Positions 26,933 to 35,431 of a DNA stretch of 64,000 nucleotides are shown piece by piece. The notes beneath the pieces were generated by a model. That model saw nothing but the letters and a program-made list of their open reading frames with translations, ran no database searches and was not told the origin of the DNA. This DNA is from B30-G6 sp963701385 (GTDB taxonomy: Bacteria > Desulfobacterota > Desulfobacteria > Desulfobacterales > B30-G6): the NCBI GenBank assembly GCA_963701385.1, contig CAVOZW010000013.1, forward strand, positions 1 through 64,000, in the 5' to 3' direction. A program made the position numbers and the translations under genes. Position 1 is the first letter of the stretch. Each line of letters begins with the position of its first letter.

Positions 26933-27426
26933 AGAAAGCCGTTTTTAACAGTTCCCCCATCATATTTCTGACCAAGCTCGGTATAATCAAAGCGGCTTCA
27001 GACTTATTTGACCGGATTGTTGTCCCTTCATTGGTATATTCAGAGGTCCGACAGAAGCCGGACGCTTCGGCTGAGGCAGTCGAAGACCTTCTTAGAGGAA
27101 AGCATATTTCTGTTTCAAAAGCAGAAAATGAACGTTTCGTTAGTGCGCTGGGTCGACGATTGGGAAAAGGTGAAGCAGAAGCCATAGTCCTGTCTATTGA
27201 AACGGGGGCCGATCTTGTCATCCTGGATGACCATGCCGCAAGAGTAGAAGCCCTGCGACTGGGTCTTTCGGTGAGAGGTACATTGGGTATCATCAGGCGG
27301 TTAATGGAATATGGTGAATTTGAGAGTGACCTTGACGAGTTATTTTCCAATTTGAAAGCAATGGGATTTAGAGTTAGAGCAGAACTTTTCTGGGAGATCT
27401 TCAGTGGAATTGACCAGAAGCGGTGA
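26926..27426 (+). CDS. PIN-like DUF3368 protein, putative toxin
   Basis: 166 residues starting at GTG 26926. PIN-fold acidic residues are visible: FNSSPIIFLTKLG near the start (Asn in place of the usual first Asp, as in DUF3368), GKGEAEAIVLSIE in the middle and VILDDHAARVEALRLGL later. DUF3368 proteins pair with UPF0175 and are predicted RNases. It overlaps the antitoxin gene by 7 bp. The C-terminal tail is ordinary for the family. Confidence 0.82.
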   Translation: MVKKAVFNSSPIIFLTKLGIIKAASDLFDRIVVPSLVYSEVRQKPDASAEAVEDLLRGKHISVSKAENERFVSALGRRLGKGEAEAIVLSIETGADLVILDDHAARVEALRLGLSVRGTLGIIRRLMEYGEFESDLDELFSNLKAMGFRVRAELFWEIFSGIDQKR

Positions 27427-27489
27427 CCGAGCTTTCACTGGATTGAGCGTGGAAATATTTCAGCTTCAGAAAAATCGATGGATGCCAGG

Positions 27490-29283
27490 TCACACCGATA
27501 AACCGATTGCTTTCATATCTCGCCATAGATTTCGGCGGCGGTTATGTTTTTTTCGCCACTGCGAAAGTAAAGCCGTGTAGGATTTTTGATTCAGTTCATG
27601 CAAGGCTTTGCACCAATCGGCATGACCGGTGTAGTCTGATTTATTAACATGTGCCGGATCGGGCACGATCAGGTGCAGATGCTCTTTCCATACATCCATC
27701 ACTCCGAGAAGGCAAGGACCGGCGCTCATTTTCTTCAACCCCCTGCGCCGGAAAGAACCGAGGATGTCATCTGCTGATTCTTCTAAGGGTAATACGGTTT
27801 TGTAAAAGACCGGATATTTTTTCACAATACGTTTGCTATTTGGCAAATCTGAACTCAAACGGGCCAACCAGCGCCACTTTTTTTTAAGGATCCTATTGTC
27901 TTCCTTCAAATCGCTCAGCCAGCCGTTGAGCTTATCGAGAAACCATTTTTTATTCTTTTTGGGGTCCAAACTCGCCTCTATCAACCAGTGAACCCAGGAA
28001 TCGGAAACGTTGGAAGTGTCCATATACCGAGAAAAGCTGCGAATAGCCATTTCAGTTTTCCATTGTTCAAAGAGCGGATCTACGGTCTTTCTCGTTTTGG
28101 GTATGACCACACGTTTGTATTCTTTGATTACCGCATCACAGTCTGCAGGCTGCCGAAAGATGACCCCCTGTAGTTGGGCGGCTACACTGCGCAGTGAATT
28201 GCCCAACTTCAGGGAAACCTCGCTCCACGCCAGCAATAGGGCCGCAATATCTTCCTGGACATCTTCCATGTTATACTCAAGTTGATCCAATAGCAGGGAT
28301 GATTCCGGGTGCCATTTTCCCTTTCTTCTCCTCTCCAGTAAACTGGAAAAAGCTTTCTCCAGCCACTGCTCCGCCTCTTGAAACTGATTCCGTTTATACG
28401 CATCATCAATCAGCGGACGGCCATAACGCCAATTATGGTCCAGATGGCTCCGGCAGGTTTCCAGGTACTGAGTTGAATCAAACTGGGATTCATAAACATG
28501 ATTGATTTGATGCCAGGGAGAATGGACATTACTCAGATCAATCTCTTGTACCTCATCCTGCAAGTAGGTATAGATTTCACGGCAGGAATCACTGGGGAGG
28601 TTTACAAAAAAAGCAACAAGCGCAGTCTGGTCAAAGCAAACCAGTCTATATGACTTTTCAACCTCACATACCTTTGCAAGTAGTTTAATACCGGGCCTGG
28701 GTTGATACTGCAGGCCCAACCATTGCCACTTCAACACGCAACTGGTCGCATTTTTTTCGAGCTCGACAGGTTCTCCGTATTCGGCCCCCATCCATTCCGG
28801 ATATGAAGCGATGCTAGCCTCGATCTCCTCAAACGCCCGGACAAAAAGATCTGGATCTTTAACCGACGAGTAGACATCATCAATCAATCCAAGCATCTCC
28901 TGCGCAATCGGTTCGATATCACATGCTAATTGGAAGCCGTCAAAATAGGGTTCCTCCCAGTGGTGATCCTGGACCGCATACTTTCCTTCTTCATCTCCGA
29001 TGTCGGCAAGAATTTCATGCCATTTACGCCAGAGTGAATTCCAATATTCCATGGTTCGTTTGTGAGAAACCGGTCGGCTTTTTGTTTTCCAGTCGGTTTT
29101 AGCCCGAACTCCTTTTAGTACTTCACCAACGGTGGCGGCCATATCCGGATCAGCCCTCGTAAAATCGTCCATTAGGCTTTTTAAATCCCAGGCCGACGCA
29201 ACCACTTCCAGCATGCATGCAATCTGATCCTTGGTCAGAGATTCCAGCAAAAGATGACCAATTGTGGTTTCTTTATCTTTCAT
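27490..29283 (-). CDS. Unrecognised 597-residue protein
   Basis: Large intracellular protein with no signal peptide or membrane segment and many Trp, Asp and Glu residues. I take ATG 29283, just after the stop of the neighbouring gene; the longer frame reads into that gene. The N-terminus (TIGHLLLESLTKDQIACMLE) is helical; the middle has repeated helical stretches such as QFEEAEQWLEKAF-like and LLLDQLEYNMEDVQEDIAAL, perhaps a tetratricopeptide-like solenoid. The C-terminus ends CKALHELNQKSYTALLSQW. I see no nuclease, ATPase or transposase motif. It forms a minus-strand run with the 103-aa and HEAT-like genes, and may belong with them. Confidence 0.6.
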   Translation of the reverse strand: MKDKETTIGHLLLESLTKDQIACMLEVVASAWDLKSLMDDFTRADPDMAATVGEVLKGVRAKTDWKTKSRPVSHKRTMEYWNSLWRKWHEILADIGDEEGKYAVQDHHWEEPYFDGFQLACDIEPIAQEMLGLIDDVYSSVKDPDLFVRAFEEIEASIASYPEWMGAEYGEPVELEKNATSCVLKWQWLGLQYQPRPGIKLLAKVCEVEKSYRLVCFDQTALVAFFVNLPSDSCREIYTYLQDEVQEIDLSNVHSPWHQINHVYESQFDSTQYLETCRSHLDHNWRYGRPLIDDAYKRNQFQEAEQWLEKAFSSLLERRRKGKWHPESSLLLDQLEYNMEDVQEDIAALLLAWSEVSLKLGNSLRSVAAQLQGVIFRQPADCDAVIKEYKRVVIPKTRKTVDPLFEQWKTEMAIRSFSRYMDTSNVSDSWVHWLIEASLDPKKNKKWFLDKLNGWLSDLKEDNRILKKKWRWLARLSSDLPNSKRIVKKYPVFYKTVLPLEESADDILGSFRRRGLKKMSAGPCLLGVMDVWKEHLHLIVPDPAHVNKSDYTGHADWCKALHELNQKSYTALLSQWRKKHNRRRNLWRDMKAIGLSV

Positions 29284-29287
29284 AAGA

Positions 29288-29599
29288 TTATAATGAACTG
29301 CTGCCTTGCCGCGCCTTTCGCTTTTTATGATTTTTCGCTTCGTCAAGATGGATCTTTTTCTCAATGGACACCACTGCGTCGGGGCGCTCCTTGCCGAAGC
29401 GTTTGAAATACAGGTGCTCGATATATTGTCGAAGCGGCATCTTCCACGGTTCTTGATCGTGGTTGTCCAGTTTACCCAACTTTTTTGGATTCATTTCAAG
29501 TTCACGCGCCATTTGGACCTGGGCGTGGGAAAGCCTGTGGCGCTTGCGGGTATCGATCCAGGCCTGCATCTTTTGGTTTGGTTTCTTCTTTTTGGCCAT
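29288..29599 (-). CDS. Conserved small basic protein of unknown function
   Basis: 103 residues, very basic at both ends (MAKKKKPNQKMQAW; KNHKKRKARQ). The middle RHRLSHAQVQMARELEMNPK looks like a helix-turn-helix, followed by LGKLDNHDQEPWKMPLRQYI and EHLYFKRFGKERPD. I recall this as a conserved hypothetical of several Proteobacteria; the function is not known. DNA or RNA binding is plausible from charge. It is four bases upstream of the 597-aa gene on the same strand. Confidence 0.62.
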   Translation of the reverse strand: MAKKKKPNQKMQAWIDTRKRHRLSHAQVQMARELEMNPKKLGKLDNHDQEPWKMPLRQYIEHLYFKRFGKERPDAVVSIEKKIHLDEAKNHKKRKARQGSSSL

Positions 29600-29673
29600 T
29601 TTGAATATCTAAAATACGAGCGGCACGATTCTATCATAGTTTACAATTCTTCACCCTTAACTATTGGCAAACA

Positions 29674-29907
29674 TCAGTGTAAGAACTCGTCGCTTATATC
29701 ATCATCTTTTAAGTCCGATAACATTTCGGTCATTTCTATTGCTTCGAAGGCCGCTTCGGCGATGTCTTCGTCCTCAGACTGGGTTAGGTCGATCAAGATT
29801 TGCGCGGCTTCATCGACCGAGTTATCGCGAAGCACCTTTAAAATTTTCCTGTCGACATCTTCCGGCCAATCCCAGGATGGGATTTCTAAAAAGGTCTTCA
29901 GTTTCAT
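29674..29907 (-). CDS. HEAT-like acidic protein, internally deleted version
   Basis: 77 residues from ATG 29907 (AAGGGGGAC upstream). The first part, FLEIPSWDWPEDVDRKILKV, matches the start of the 275-aa protein at 51709-52536 (PPWEWPEDADSIFLKALRD). The second, EAAQILIDLTQSEDEDIAEA, matches its end (EAAQILIDFTQSEDEDIAEA). About 190 residues in between are absent, in frame. It may still be made, but as a mini-protein. The gene overlaps or abuts the broken gene at 29937-30205. Confidence 0.72.
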   Translation of the reverse strand: MKLKTFLEIPSWDWPEDVDRKILKVLRDNSVDEAAQILIDLTQSEDEDIAEAAFEAIEMTEMLSDLKDDDISDEFLH

Positions 29908-29936
29908 ATTGTCCCCCTTATAGGGTTCATTTTTCA

Positions 29937-30205
29937 TCAACTAAACCTATTCTTTAATACATCAATAAACCGTGGTTCGAGGTTATCGATAATGTCGATG
30001 ATAAAATCAATATCCTCGAGATATTTTTTTTCATAAAGAAAATTGTAAAACAGTTTTAATGCAGGCGGCCAATCAACATGTTCGTGAGGCTCCATTATAA
30101 CCTTGCGCAACACATGATCAAAAAGAAATTCTTCTAAATACTCAGGCCGGATAGACTTAAGAACGATTTTGCTGTCGCTCTTTTATTTTTCTTTTTCTTG
30201 CTCAT
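29937..30205 (-). pseudogene. Remnant of an unknown helical protein, frameshifted
   Basis: On the minus strand ATG 30205 starts MSKKKKNKRATAKS. After a shift of frame the sequence continues as SIRPEYLEEFLFDHVLRKVI and LKLFYNFLYEKKYLEDIDFI to a stop at 29937. The acidic and aromatic helices look like real protein, but one frame cannot encode both parts. The family is not recognised. It is immediately upstream of the shortened HEAT-like gene. Confidence 0.55.
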
Positions 30206-30277
30206 GTAGATTCCCGCTAAACAAAGATTTGTATAACTGTATTTATCAGTTTTGCCGTCCTGATTGTCAAGCACTAT

Positions 30278-30393
30278 GAACCGCAACAGCGAGCGCATTC
30301 CCCGTAGCTTGCTGCGGGGTTAGCGAGCGAATCAAAATTAGACAGAATTCCTTACGGTCGAAGATTCCTCGTAGCTTGCTGCGAGGTTCTTCA
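30278..30393. repeat. Repeat C (REP-like), copy 1, two hairpins
   Basis: GAACCGCAACAGCGAGCGCA is followed by hairpin CCCCGTAGC-TT-GCTGCGGGG at 30300-30319. A second hairpin, CCTCGTAGC-TT-GCTGCGAGG, lies at 30367-30386, then GTTCTTCAATAA. Related units occur near 46.25 and 58.17 kb. The spacer 30206-30600 otherwise holds only the promoter region of the HEPN gene. This resembles repetitive extragenic palindromes. Confidence 0.75.
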
Positions 30394-30600
30394 ATAACGC
30401 ACTTACGTCATATATATAAATTCAAATGGGTTCAGAGGAATCTTTATTTTATGACATTTAATTTCTGTAAAGACCATAATAGCCTTTGCCTGCTAACCGC
30501 CTGTTTTCATTTTTAGAAAAAGGTTGACCAAGCTTGACTTGTCAAGTATTATAGGCCGTTAAGTCACTCATACCAAAAGGTTGCCCAAATTGGAGTCCTG

Positions 30601-30987
30601 ATGGACAAAATCGTTGAGCATTGGGTTGAAAGATCAAAATATGACCTCGATACGGCCAAGGCCATGCTGGATACCGGTCGTTATTTATATGTTTCCTACA
30701 TGTGTCAGCAGGCTGTCGAGAAAATATTAAAAGCGATTATCGCACAACAGGGCAAAGAAAACTTTCCGATTCACAATTTGAATCGTCTTGCTGAAATATC
30801 ATTAATTGATAGCGAATTGAACCCTGAACAATTCAATTTTTTAGCTGAATTAACCCCCTATAACATCGAAGCCCGTTACGGAGATTACAAGGAATCATTG
30901 TCAGAGATCATAAATGATAAAAAGGCACAGAAGGTTTATGAAAAGACCTTGGAGATCCATGAATGGCTTTATCAGAAGATCAATTAA
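30601..30987 (+). CDS. HEPN domain protein (COG2250), putative toxin of a HEPN/MNT pair
   Basis: 128 residues. The HEPN fold of COG2250 is visible: ERSKYDLDTAKAMLDTGRYL, YVSYMCQQAVEKILKAIIAQ, then IHNLNRLAEIS and LTPYNIEARYGDYKESLSEI. HEPN proteins of this kind are RNases or regulators held in check by a paired nucleotidyltransferase. The next gene overlaps by 25 bp, which couples them. A 170-bp copy of the 3' part of this gene occurs at 35432-35605. Confidence 0.85.
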   Translation: MDKIVEHWVERSKYDLDTAKAMLDTGRYLYVSYMCQQAVEKILKAIIAQQGKENFPIHNLNRLAEISLIDSELNPEQFNFLAELTPYNIEARYGDYKESLSEIINDKKAQKVYEKTLEIHEWLYQKIN

Positions 30988-31307
30988 ATAAAATTGTAAG
31001 TGGATTTATTGAAGAACTGAGGCGTGAGATTCCAATCAAGGAGATAATTTTGTTTGGCTCTTATGCGAAGGGTAATCCCAGAGAATACAGCGACATTGAT
31101 TTGGCTGTCATTTCCGATTGGTTCAAAGGCAAGCCCAGGATAGAAAATATGCAGTATCTTTCGAGAATTGCTGCATCCTACAACAGTTTAATCGAAGCGC
31201 TACCGTTTACGGAGGAAGAATATAGATATTTGGACAAAAGATCTTTTTTGGCCAGTATTATTCAATCCGGCCGCCGGTCTTCTGAATTGATTGATAAATC
31301 GGTTTAA
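30963..31307 (+). CDS. MNT-type nucleotidyltransferase, antitoxin partner of HEPN
   Basis: 114 residues of the minimal nucleotidyltransferase family. The catalytic motif is LFGSYAKGNPREYSDIDLAV, that is GSxAxG and SDxDL. In the HEPN/MNT (type VII) systems the MNT protein blocks the HEPN toxin by adding nucleotides to it; whether this pair does so is inferred from family. It is longer than the smallest MNTs because of a C-terminal helix (SFLASIIQSGRRSSELIDKS). Confidence 0.85.
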   Translation: MALSEDQLNKIVSGFIEELRREIPIKEIILFGSYAKGNPREYSDIDLAVISDWFKGKPRIENMQYLSRIAASYNSLIEALPFTEEEYRYLDKRSFLASIIQSGRRSSELIDKSV

Positions 31308-31362
31308 AGGCAAGACAGTATAAATTATTGGTACCCACATTCCCCCAAGACCGGAGGGAAGT

Positions 31363-31460
31363 GAAATTGTGCCCAAATTGTGCCCGTCACGGTCAAATAT
31401 TTCCGAATGGTTCCAAACGAAACCAAAAGTTAGTTTAAAAAATGGAATAGAATCAACTGG
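31363..31460 (+). repeat. Shared left flank of tRNA-Phe fragment 2
   Basis: 98 bp that recur, with changes, at 52671-52768 left of fragment 3. It contains the direct repeat AATTGTGCCC twice and GGTTCCAAACGAAACC. Position and direct repeats suggest integrase arm-type binding sites or the remnant of an island end. Confidence 0.6.
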
Positions 31461-31498
31461 TTAAAATTCCAAGAAATTCAGATTTCAGAAATATTCGA

Positions 31499-31543
31499 CT
31501 GAAAATCCCCGTGTCGGCAGTTCGATTCTGTCCCTCGGCACCA
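31499..31543 (+). repeat. tRNA-Phe 3' fragment, attachment site copy 2
   Basis: Identical over 45 bp to the copies at 26338 and 52805. It separates the 5.1-kb toxin-antitoxin island on the left from the 21-kb island on the right. No 5' tRNA half is upstream. Confidence 0.88.
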
Positions 31544-31561
31544 TAAGATCTCAATGAAAAG

Positions 31562-31598
31562 AAGGGGTTAGCTGCTTCGGTAGTTGCCCCTTTTTTTT
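31562..31598 (+). terminator. Rho-independent terminator after tRNA-Phe fragment 2
   Basis: Hairpin AAGGGGTTAGCT / AGTTGCCCCTT with a GCTTCGG loop, then eight T and GA. It lies 18 bp after the tRNA CCA. Confidence 0.75.
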
Positions 31599-31957
31599 GA
31601 TTTAATGAAAATCTCGATTTGTCCAGCCTTTATTATTTTCAGTTACAACATCCTTACAGGCGGGAAACATCTGTATAAATTATTAGTAAAGTCCAAACTT
31701 GGCAGTATTCTCCGAATTTGCTGTAATCTTTATCGGCACCGGTCCCAGTAACAATGATATTGCTATTTCTAATCTTCAAAGATTTGATTTTCCCAATATA
31801 GCTTTTTACAATTTAATAAGAAAAATGTTATCAGTAAGAGAGTGTTCGTGGTAGCCTGTGGTAATAACATACATCGGAACCAGTTATTTTCGTGCGCGAA
31901 AAGGCACGATCTTCTCCATATATCAGCATTTCGATAAAATTTGAATTAAAGGAAAGT

Positions 31958-33379
31958 ATGGTCAATCAAGATAAAAGACAGCCCGGGACTGAAAGACCAT
32001 TGAAACAGAAAGATAAAAAGGCTTCGATGGAAATGCATCAAATGGATATCCAGCGAGTTTTATCTGTTTCATTGGCTACGACTGACGATCTCATAGACGG
32101 ATTAAACCTATGTCTCGAAGCAAGTCTGCAGATTTCGGGTACGAATTGCGGTGGCATCTTTCTTTTTGATAATATGAATGAAAACCTAAATTTGATCGTT
32201 CATAAAGGGCTTACTAACAATATCGTTAGCAAAATATCAAAATTTGATAAAACTTCTGAAACTGCATTATTGGTTAAGAAAGGAAAACCCCTTTATACAT
32301 TAGTTGAAAAATTACCCATGCCACTCACTCAAGATCAACAACAAGGGAGGTTGCGAGCTTTTGCCGCCATACCATTATTTGATAAATCAAACGTAATAGG
32401 CTGTCTTACTGTGTCCTCAACCAGTTTCGATGAAATCAGCATGTCCTCACGCATTGCCATTGAAACCATTGCCGCTCAAGCTGGAAACGTCATCGCACGA
32501 CTGCAGGCAAGTGAGAAGCTTCAGGAAAGTGAAGAACACCTAAGTTCATTGATGCAAAACGCTGAGCATTACGCTGTTTATAGGTTGAGTATCAGTGATT
32601 CATATCATGGACTAAAGGTTGTCTTCGTAAGCCCATCCATAATTGAGATCATGGGAGTTGATGACCCAAATAAATTCGAAACTTGGTTTGAAAATATTCA
32701 CCCTGATGATCGTGAAAGAATCGAAGCTGCAAATTTACAAGCCTTTGAAACTTATGAATTTAATGAAGCCATGCAGATTATTCATCCTAATAAAAACGGG
32801 CATTGCTGGATTCATTCTATTTCTAAAGGCATTGTCTCGGGACAGGGTGAAATACAATATGTGAATGGGGTCATAATCGATATTACAGAACGTAAGCTTG
32901 CTGAAAATGCGTTGATTGCAAAAGAGAAAGAATTAGAGTTAAAGACAAACAAGCTTGAAGAGATAAATACAGCATTGAACGTCCTTCTGACAAAAAGAGA
33001 GGAAGATAAAATACGTTTGCAGGAGCAAGTTTTGTCCAATGTAAAAAAATTGGCTATCCCCTATGTCGAAAAATTGAAAAATAGTAAACTCAATGAAACC
33101 CAAATAGCATTAATTGATGTCATAGAATCAAGCCTACATGAAATTGTTTCACCGTTTTCCCTTAAACTATCCTCTGGTTCTTTCGGTTTAACGCCTTCTG
33201 AAATAAAAGTGGCCGATCTTGTAAGACAGGGCAAAGGAACAAAAGAAGTAGCAACCATCCGGAATATTTCACATAAAACAGTTGAACGCCATAGGGAGAA
33301 TATAAGAAAAAAGCTCGGCATAAAAAACAAAAAAATTAATTTACAATCCCACCTAAACTCTCTCGCAGAATCCCCATAA
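31958..33379 (+). CDS. GAF-PAS sensor with LuxR-type DNA-binding domain
   Basis: 473 residues from ATG 31958 (AAGGAAAG upstream). In order: a GAF domain of about 45-185 (ISGTNCGGIFLFDNMNENLN ... RIAIETIAAQAGNVIARL), a PAS domain of about 195-315 (VFVSPSIIEIMGVDDPNKFE), a coiled coil, and a C-terminal LuxR/GerE helix-turn-helix (LTPSEIKVADLVRQGKGTKE, then VERHRENIRKKLGI). It should act as a cytoplasmic one-component regulator. There is no receiver or kinase domain. The cognate signal and targets are unknown. It is the first gene of the 21-kb island, about 400 bp after the terminator; that spacer (31599-31957) has nothing else. Confidence 0.85.
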   Translation: MVNQDKRQPGTERPLKQKDKKASMEMHQMDIQRVLSVSLATTDDLIDGLNLCLEASLQISGTNCGGIFLFDNMNENLNLIVHKGLTNNIVSKISKFDKTSETALLVKKGKPLYTLVEKLPMPLTQDQQQGRLRAFAAIPLFDKSNVIGCLTVSSTSFDEISMSSRIAIETIAAQAGNVIARLQASEKLQESEEHLSSLMQNAEHYAVYRLSISDSYHGLKVVFVSPSIIEIMGVDDPNKFETWFENIHPDDRERIEAANLQAFETYEFNEAMQIIHPNKNGHCWIHSISKGIVSGQGEIQYVNGVIIDITERKLAENALIAKEKELELKTNKLEEINTALNVLLTKREEDKIRLQEQVLSNVKKLAIPYVEKLKNSKLNETQIALIDVIESSLHEIVSPFSLKLSSGSFGLTPSEIKVADLVRQGKGTKEVATIRNISHKTVERHRENIRKKLGIKNKKINLQSHLNSLAESP

Positions 33380-33513
33380 TAAGTAGGCAATATATAGGCA
33401 ACAATATGGCATTGACTGTCTTCTCAACTTAAGTTAGAAAATCATTATAGCAATGCCTCTGGATTTTATCCAATTTGCAATTAATTACGTTTGCACCAGA
33501 TCATACAGATACT

Positions 33514-33858
33514 ATGCTCTTAACCACTGTTCTACTTGTTTCTCTGTTTTTTATCTCGTTTCTTCTCTACATTTATACCACTCCAAGACACATCAACACA
33601 CGAATCATAACCATATACAATTTTTTCATTTTTGTTATAGCCATATCTGCGTGCATAATGATTTACGCATACACCTACATCAATAACGACCTTTCGGTTG
33701 AACAAGCAATGTTGTCACTGCTGGCTTATCTCCAGTCGATTCTTGTGATTTCTGTTGTTCTGATCATTGGTGGGTTATTTCGCAATTTTGTGATGTTTAG
33801 GAAAAAAAAAAGAGTTTGGATGATGGAAGGAGTTCCAGATATCTGTATTAGGGTCTAA
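33514..33858 (+). CDS. Small membrane protein of unknown function
   Basis: 114 residues, with ATG 33514 chosen at the first hydrophobic segment. Three transmembrane segments: LTTVLLVSLFFISFLLYIY (3-21), IYNFFIFVIAISACIMIYAY (about 34-54) and LQSILVISVVLIIGGLF (about 75-92). A basic tail MFRKKKRVWM follows. Family not recognised. The ORF is co-directional with the LuxR gene and the 62-aa gene after it. Confidence 0.5.
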   Translation: MLLTTVLLVSLFFISFLLYIYTTPRHINTRIITIYNFFIFVIAISACIMIYAYTYINNDLSVEQAMLSLLAYLQSILVISVVLIIGGLFRNFVMFRKKKRVWMMEGVPDICIRV

Positions 33859-33996
33859 CTCATCACTACCCCCACCGGCTCCCTATTAAGTTGTGTTTTT
33901 AGATATCACCTTGCCCATCTAATATACGACCTGCTATATTTCCAACCTGACAAACCTGCTAACATTCCCTCTAACAATTATTCGGTGAGGTACCTC

Positions 33997-34185
33997 ATGA
34001 AAACAGACCTATACACAAAGACCATCCTGACAATCATTGCTATCTGCCTTCTGTATTTTGTTGGCAAGGATGTTGTAGCACCGGCATATGCTGAACGTAA
34101 GGAGATCATTGATGTCAATATCGCCAAGATCGATGGACAGTATTTGGGAAGAGTACCGTTGTCGGTTAAGATTGCGAAGGAATAA
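33997..34185 (+). CDS. Small single-pass membrane protein
   Basis: 62 residues: a transmembrane or signal segment ILTIIAICLLYFVGKDVVAP at 10-29 and a soluble tail RKEIIDVNIAKIDGQYLGRV. The downstream half looks like a beta-strand-rich domain. I recall similar short proteins from sulfate reducers but no function. Start at ATG 33997; the TTCGGTGAGG before it may serve as ribosome site. Confidence 0.55.
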   Translation: MKTDLYTKTILTIIAICLLYFVGKDVVAPAYAERKEIIDVNIAKIDGQYLGRVPLSVKIAKE

Positions 34186-34444
34186 ATCACGGGACAGGAG
34201 GGATAAAAAATAGAATGGCTTCCCAAAGTGCCGATTACACGCACACCAGAGAAGCCTTGATAAATGTCACATCCAGCAACTCTTTTTTTAAGTATAACCG
34301 TTGGAGGCTTTAAGCCATCACATGGTTTAGATTATAAGCGTTGAAGCTGAGTGACAATTAATCCCTTATTGATATTATATCTGACTATAAAATAAGGTCT
34401 TTAATCAGCATGTCAATATGGCTTAATTTATTTTGACAGATTGT

Positions 34445-34633
34445 TCAAGCATAATACCCCACGAACTCCCCACACCGATCGTTGAAGAATTCCATCGCCT
34501 CATCAGCGGAGTCGAATATTATCCAATCATGCCGTATGGTCTTTTCACCCTGTTTGCGGATCCGTTCAATTTCCGTGTTGCCAAAATATTCAAAGTAGTC
34601 GTGATACTCTGTGTACAGTTCATGTTTCCGCAT
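34445..34633 (-). CDS. Small soluble protein of unknown function (62 aa)
   Basis: 62 residues: MRKHELYTEYHDYFEYFGNT, then IERIRKQGEKTIRHDWIIFD and SADEAMEFFNDRCGEFVGYY. A C-terminal helix with a conserved-looking DSADEAMEFFND suggests a real domain. A second, truncated copy of this gene lies at 48298-48397, also divergent from an HU-like gene, so the pair was duplicated as a block. Function unknown. Confidence 0.55.
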   Translation of the reverse strand: MRKHELYTEYHDYFEYFGNTEIERIRKQGEKTIRHDWIIFDSADEAMEFFNDRCGEFVGYYA

Positions 34634-34788
34634 TTTGATGCCCTCCTTTTATTATAAGAACGCCTTTTCATCATATCTTGGAAGGCAGATTAACACATGC
34701 GTTTGACAGATCCGGTCACACTGTTGTAAATATTTCAAATATTTTCCATCCGACCCGAATACAGACATTTCCCGAAGAAAGGATCCCC

Positions 34789-35052
34789 ATGAACAAAGCT
34801 GAACTTGCCCAAACCCTCTGCTCCACAAATAGTATCCGATGGGACGTTCGTGCAGAACGTGCAATAAATTTACAGACGTCCTGTATTGCAGCATATCGAT
34901 CTTTGGTGCCGTTGATTCACGATGCAGATTTAATCGATGAAGTCGGGCATTTCGGCGAGTTTTTTAGTCATCCAAGCACATTAAAAAAAATGAAATCTTT
35001 GTCGCAGACATATTTCAATGGGCTAATAGACAGGCTTCCGGCAGTCGTATGA
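34789..35052 (+). pseudogene. Chimeric HU-like remnant
   Basis: The first 15 codons (MNKAELAQTLCSTNS) and the whole upstream region match the intact HU-like gene at 48547 (MNKIGLIKTLSTTTD), including the GAAAGGATCCCC leader. From codon 16 on the sequence is unrelated to HU (IRWDVRAERAINLQTS ...). The remaining 70 codons (YRSLVPLIHDADLIDEVGHF) may be a fragment of another gene. So an HU start has been joined to other sequence. Confidence 0.62.
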
Positions 35053-35091
35053 GCCCGAAAAAGCACCAATTTGGCACTTCGGTTTCAGCCG

Positions 35092-35307
35092 CTAAACTGC
35101 AACTGGTGTAAGGGCAAAAATACGGGCCATGCCGGCAGCAGCCTCGATGTCTCCATGACGTAGCGCATCTCGGATGTCGTCTAACTTATAAGCATCCTCG
35201 ATTGAGAGATATGGTGACCACCCAAAATCGGAATAAATAAGCTCAACATCAATTTCGGCCACGTAATTTCCCTCATGAATGAGCTTTGTGTGTTTTCTTG
35301 TCTTCAT
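35092..35307 (-). CDS. Conserved small protein of unknown function (71 aa)
   Basis: 71 residues: MKTRKHTKLIHEGNYVAEID, VELIYSDFGWSPYLSIEDAY, KLDDIRDALRHGDIEAAAGM, ARIFALTPVAV. The pattern GWSPYLS-x-EDAYKLDD is a conserved motif I recall from several Proteobacteria, often next to toxin-antitoxin-like genes. The likely role is as a small partner protein, but this is a guess. It has a plausible GGAGAAG upstream. Confidence 0.6.
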   Translation of the reverse strand: MKTRKHTKLIHEGNYVAEIDVELIYSDFGWSPYLSIEDAYKLDDIRDALRHGDIEAAAGMARIFALTPVAV

Positions 35308-35431
35308 TTTTTTCTTCTCCTGAAATCATCCGTCCATCGTGCTTGATCTGGCCGGTAGGCTGTTACAAGAACAGCGGGGCTCATTGTGCTTTTAGGTATG
35401 CCCAATACGACATCTCGCCCTTGGTCACAAG

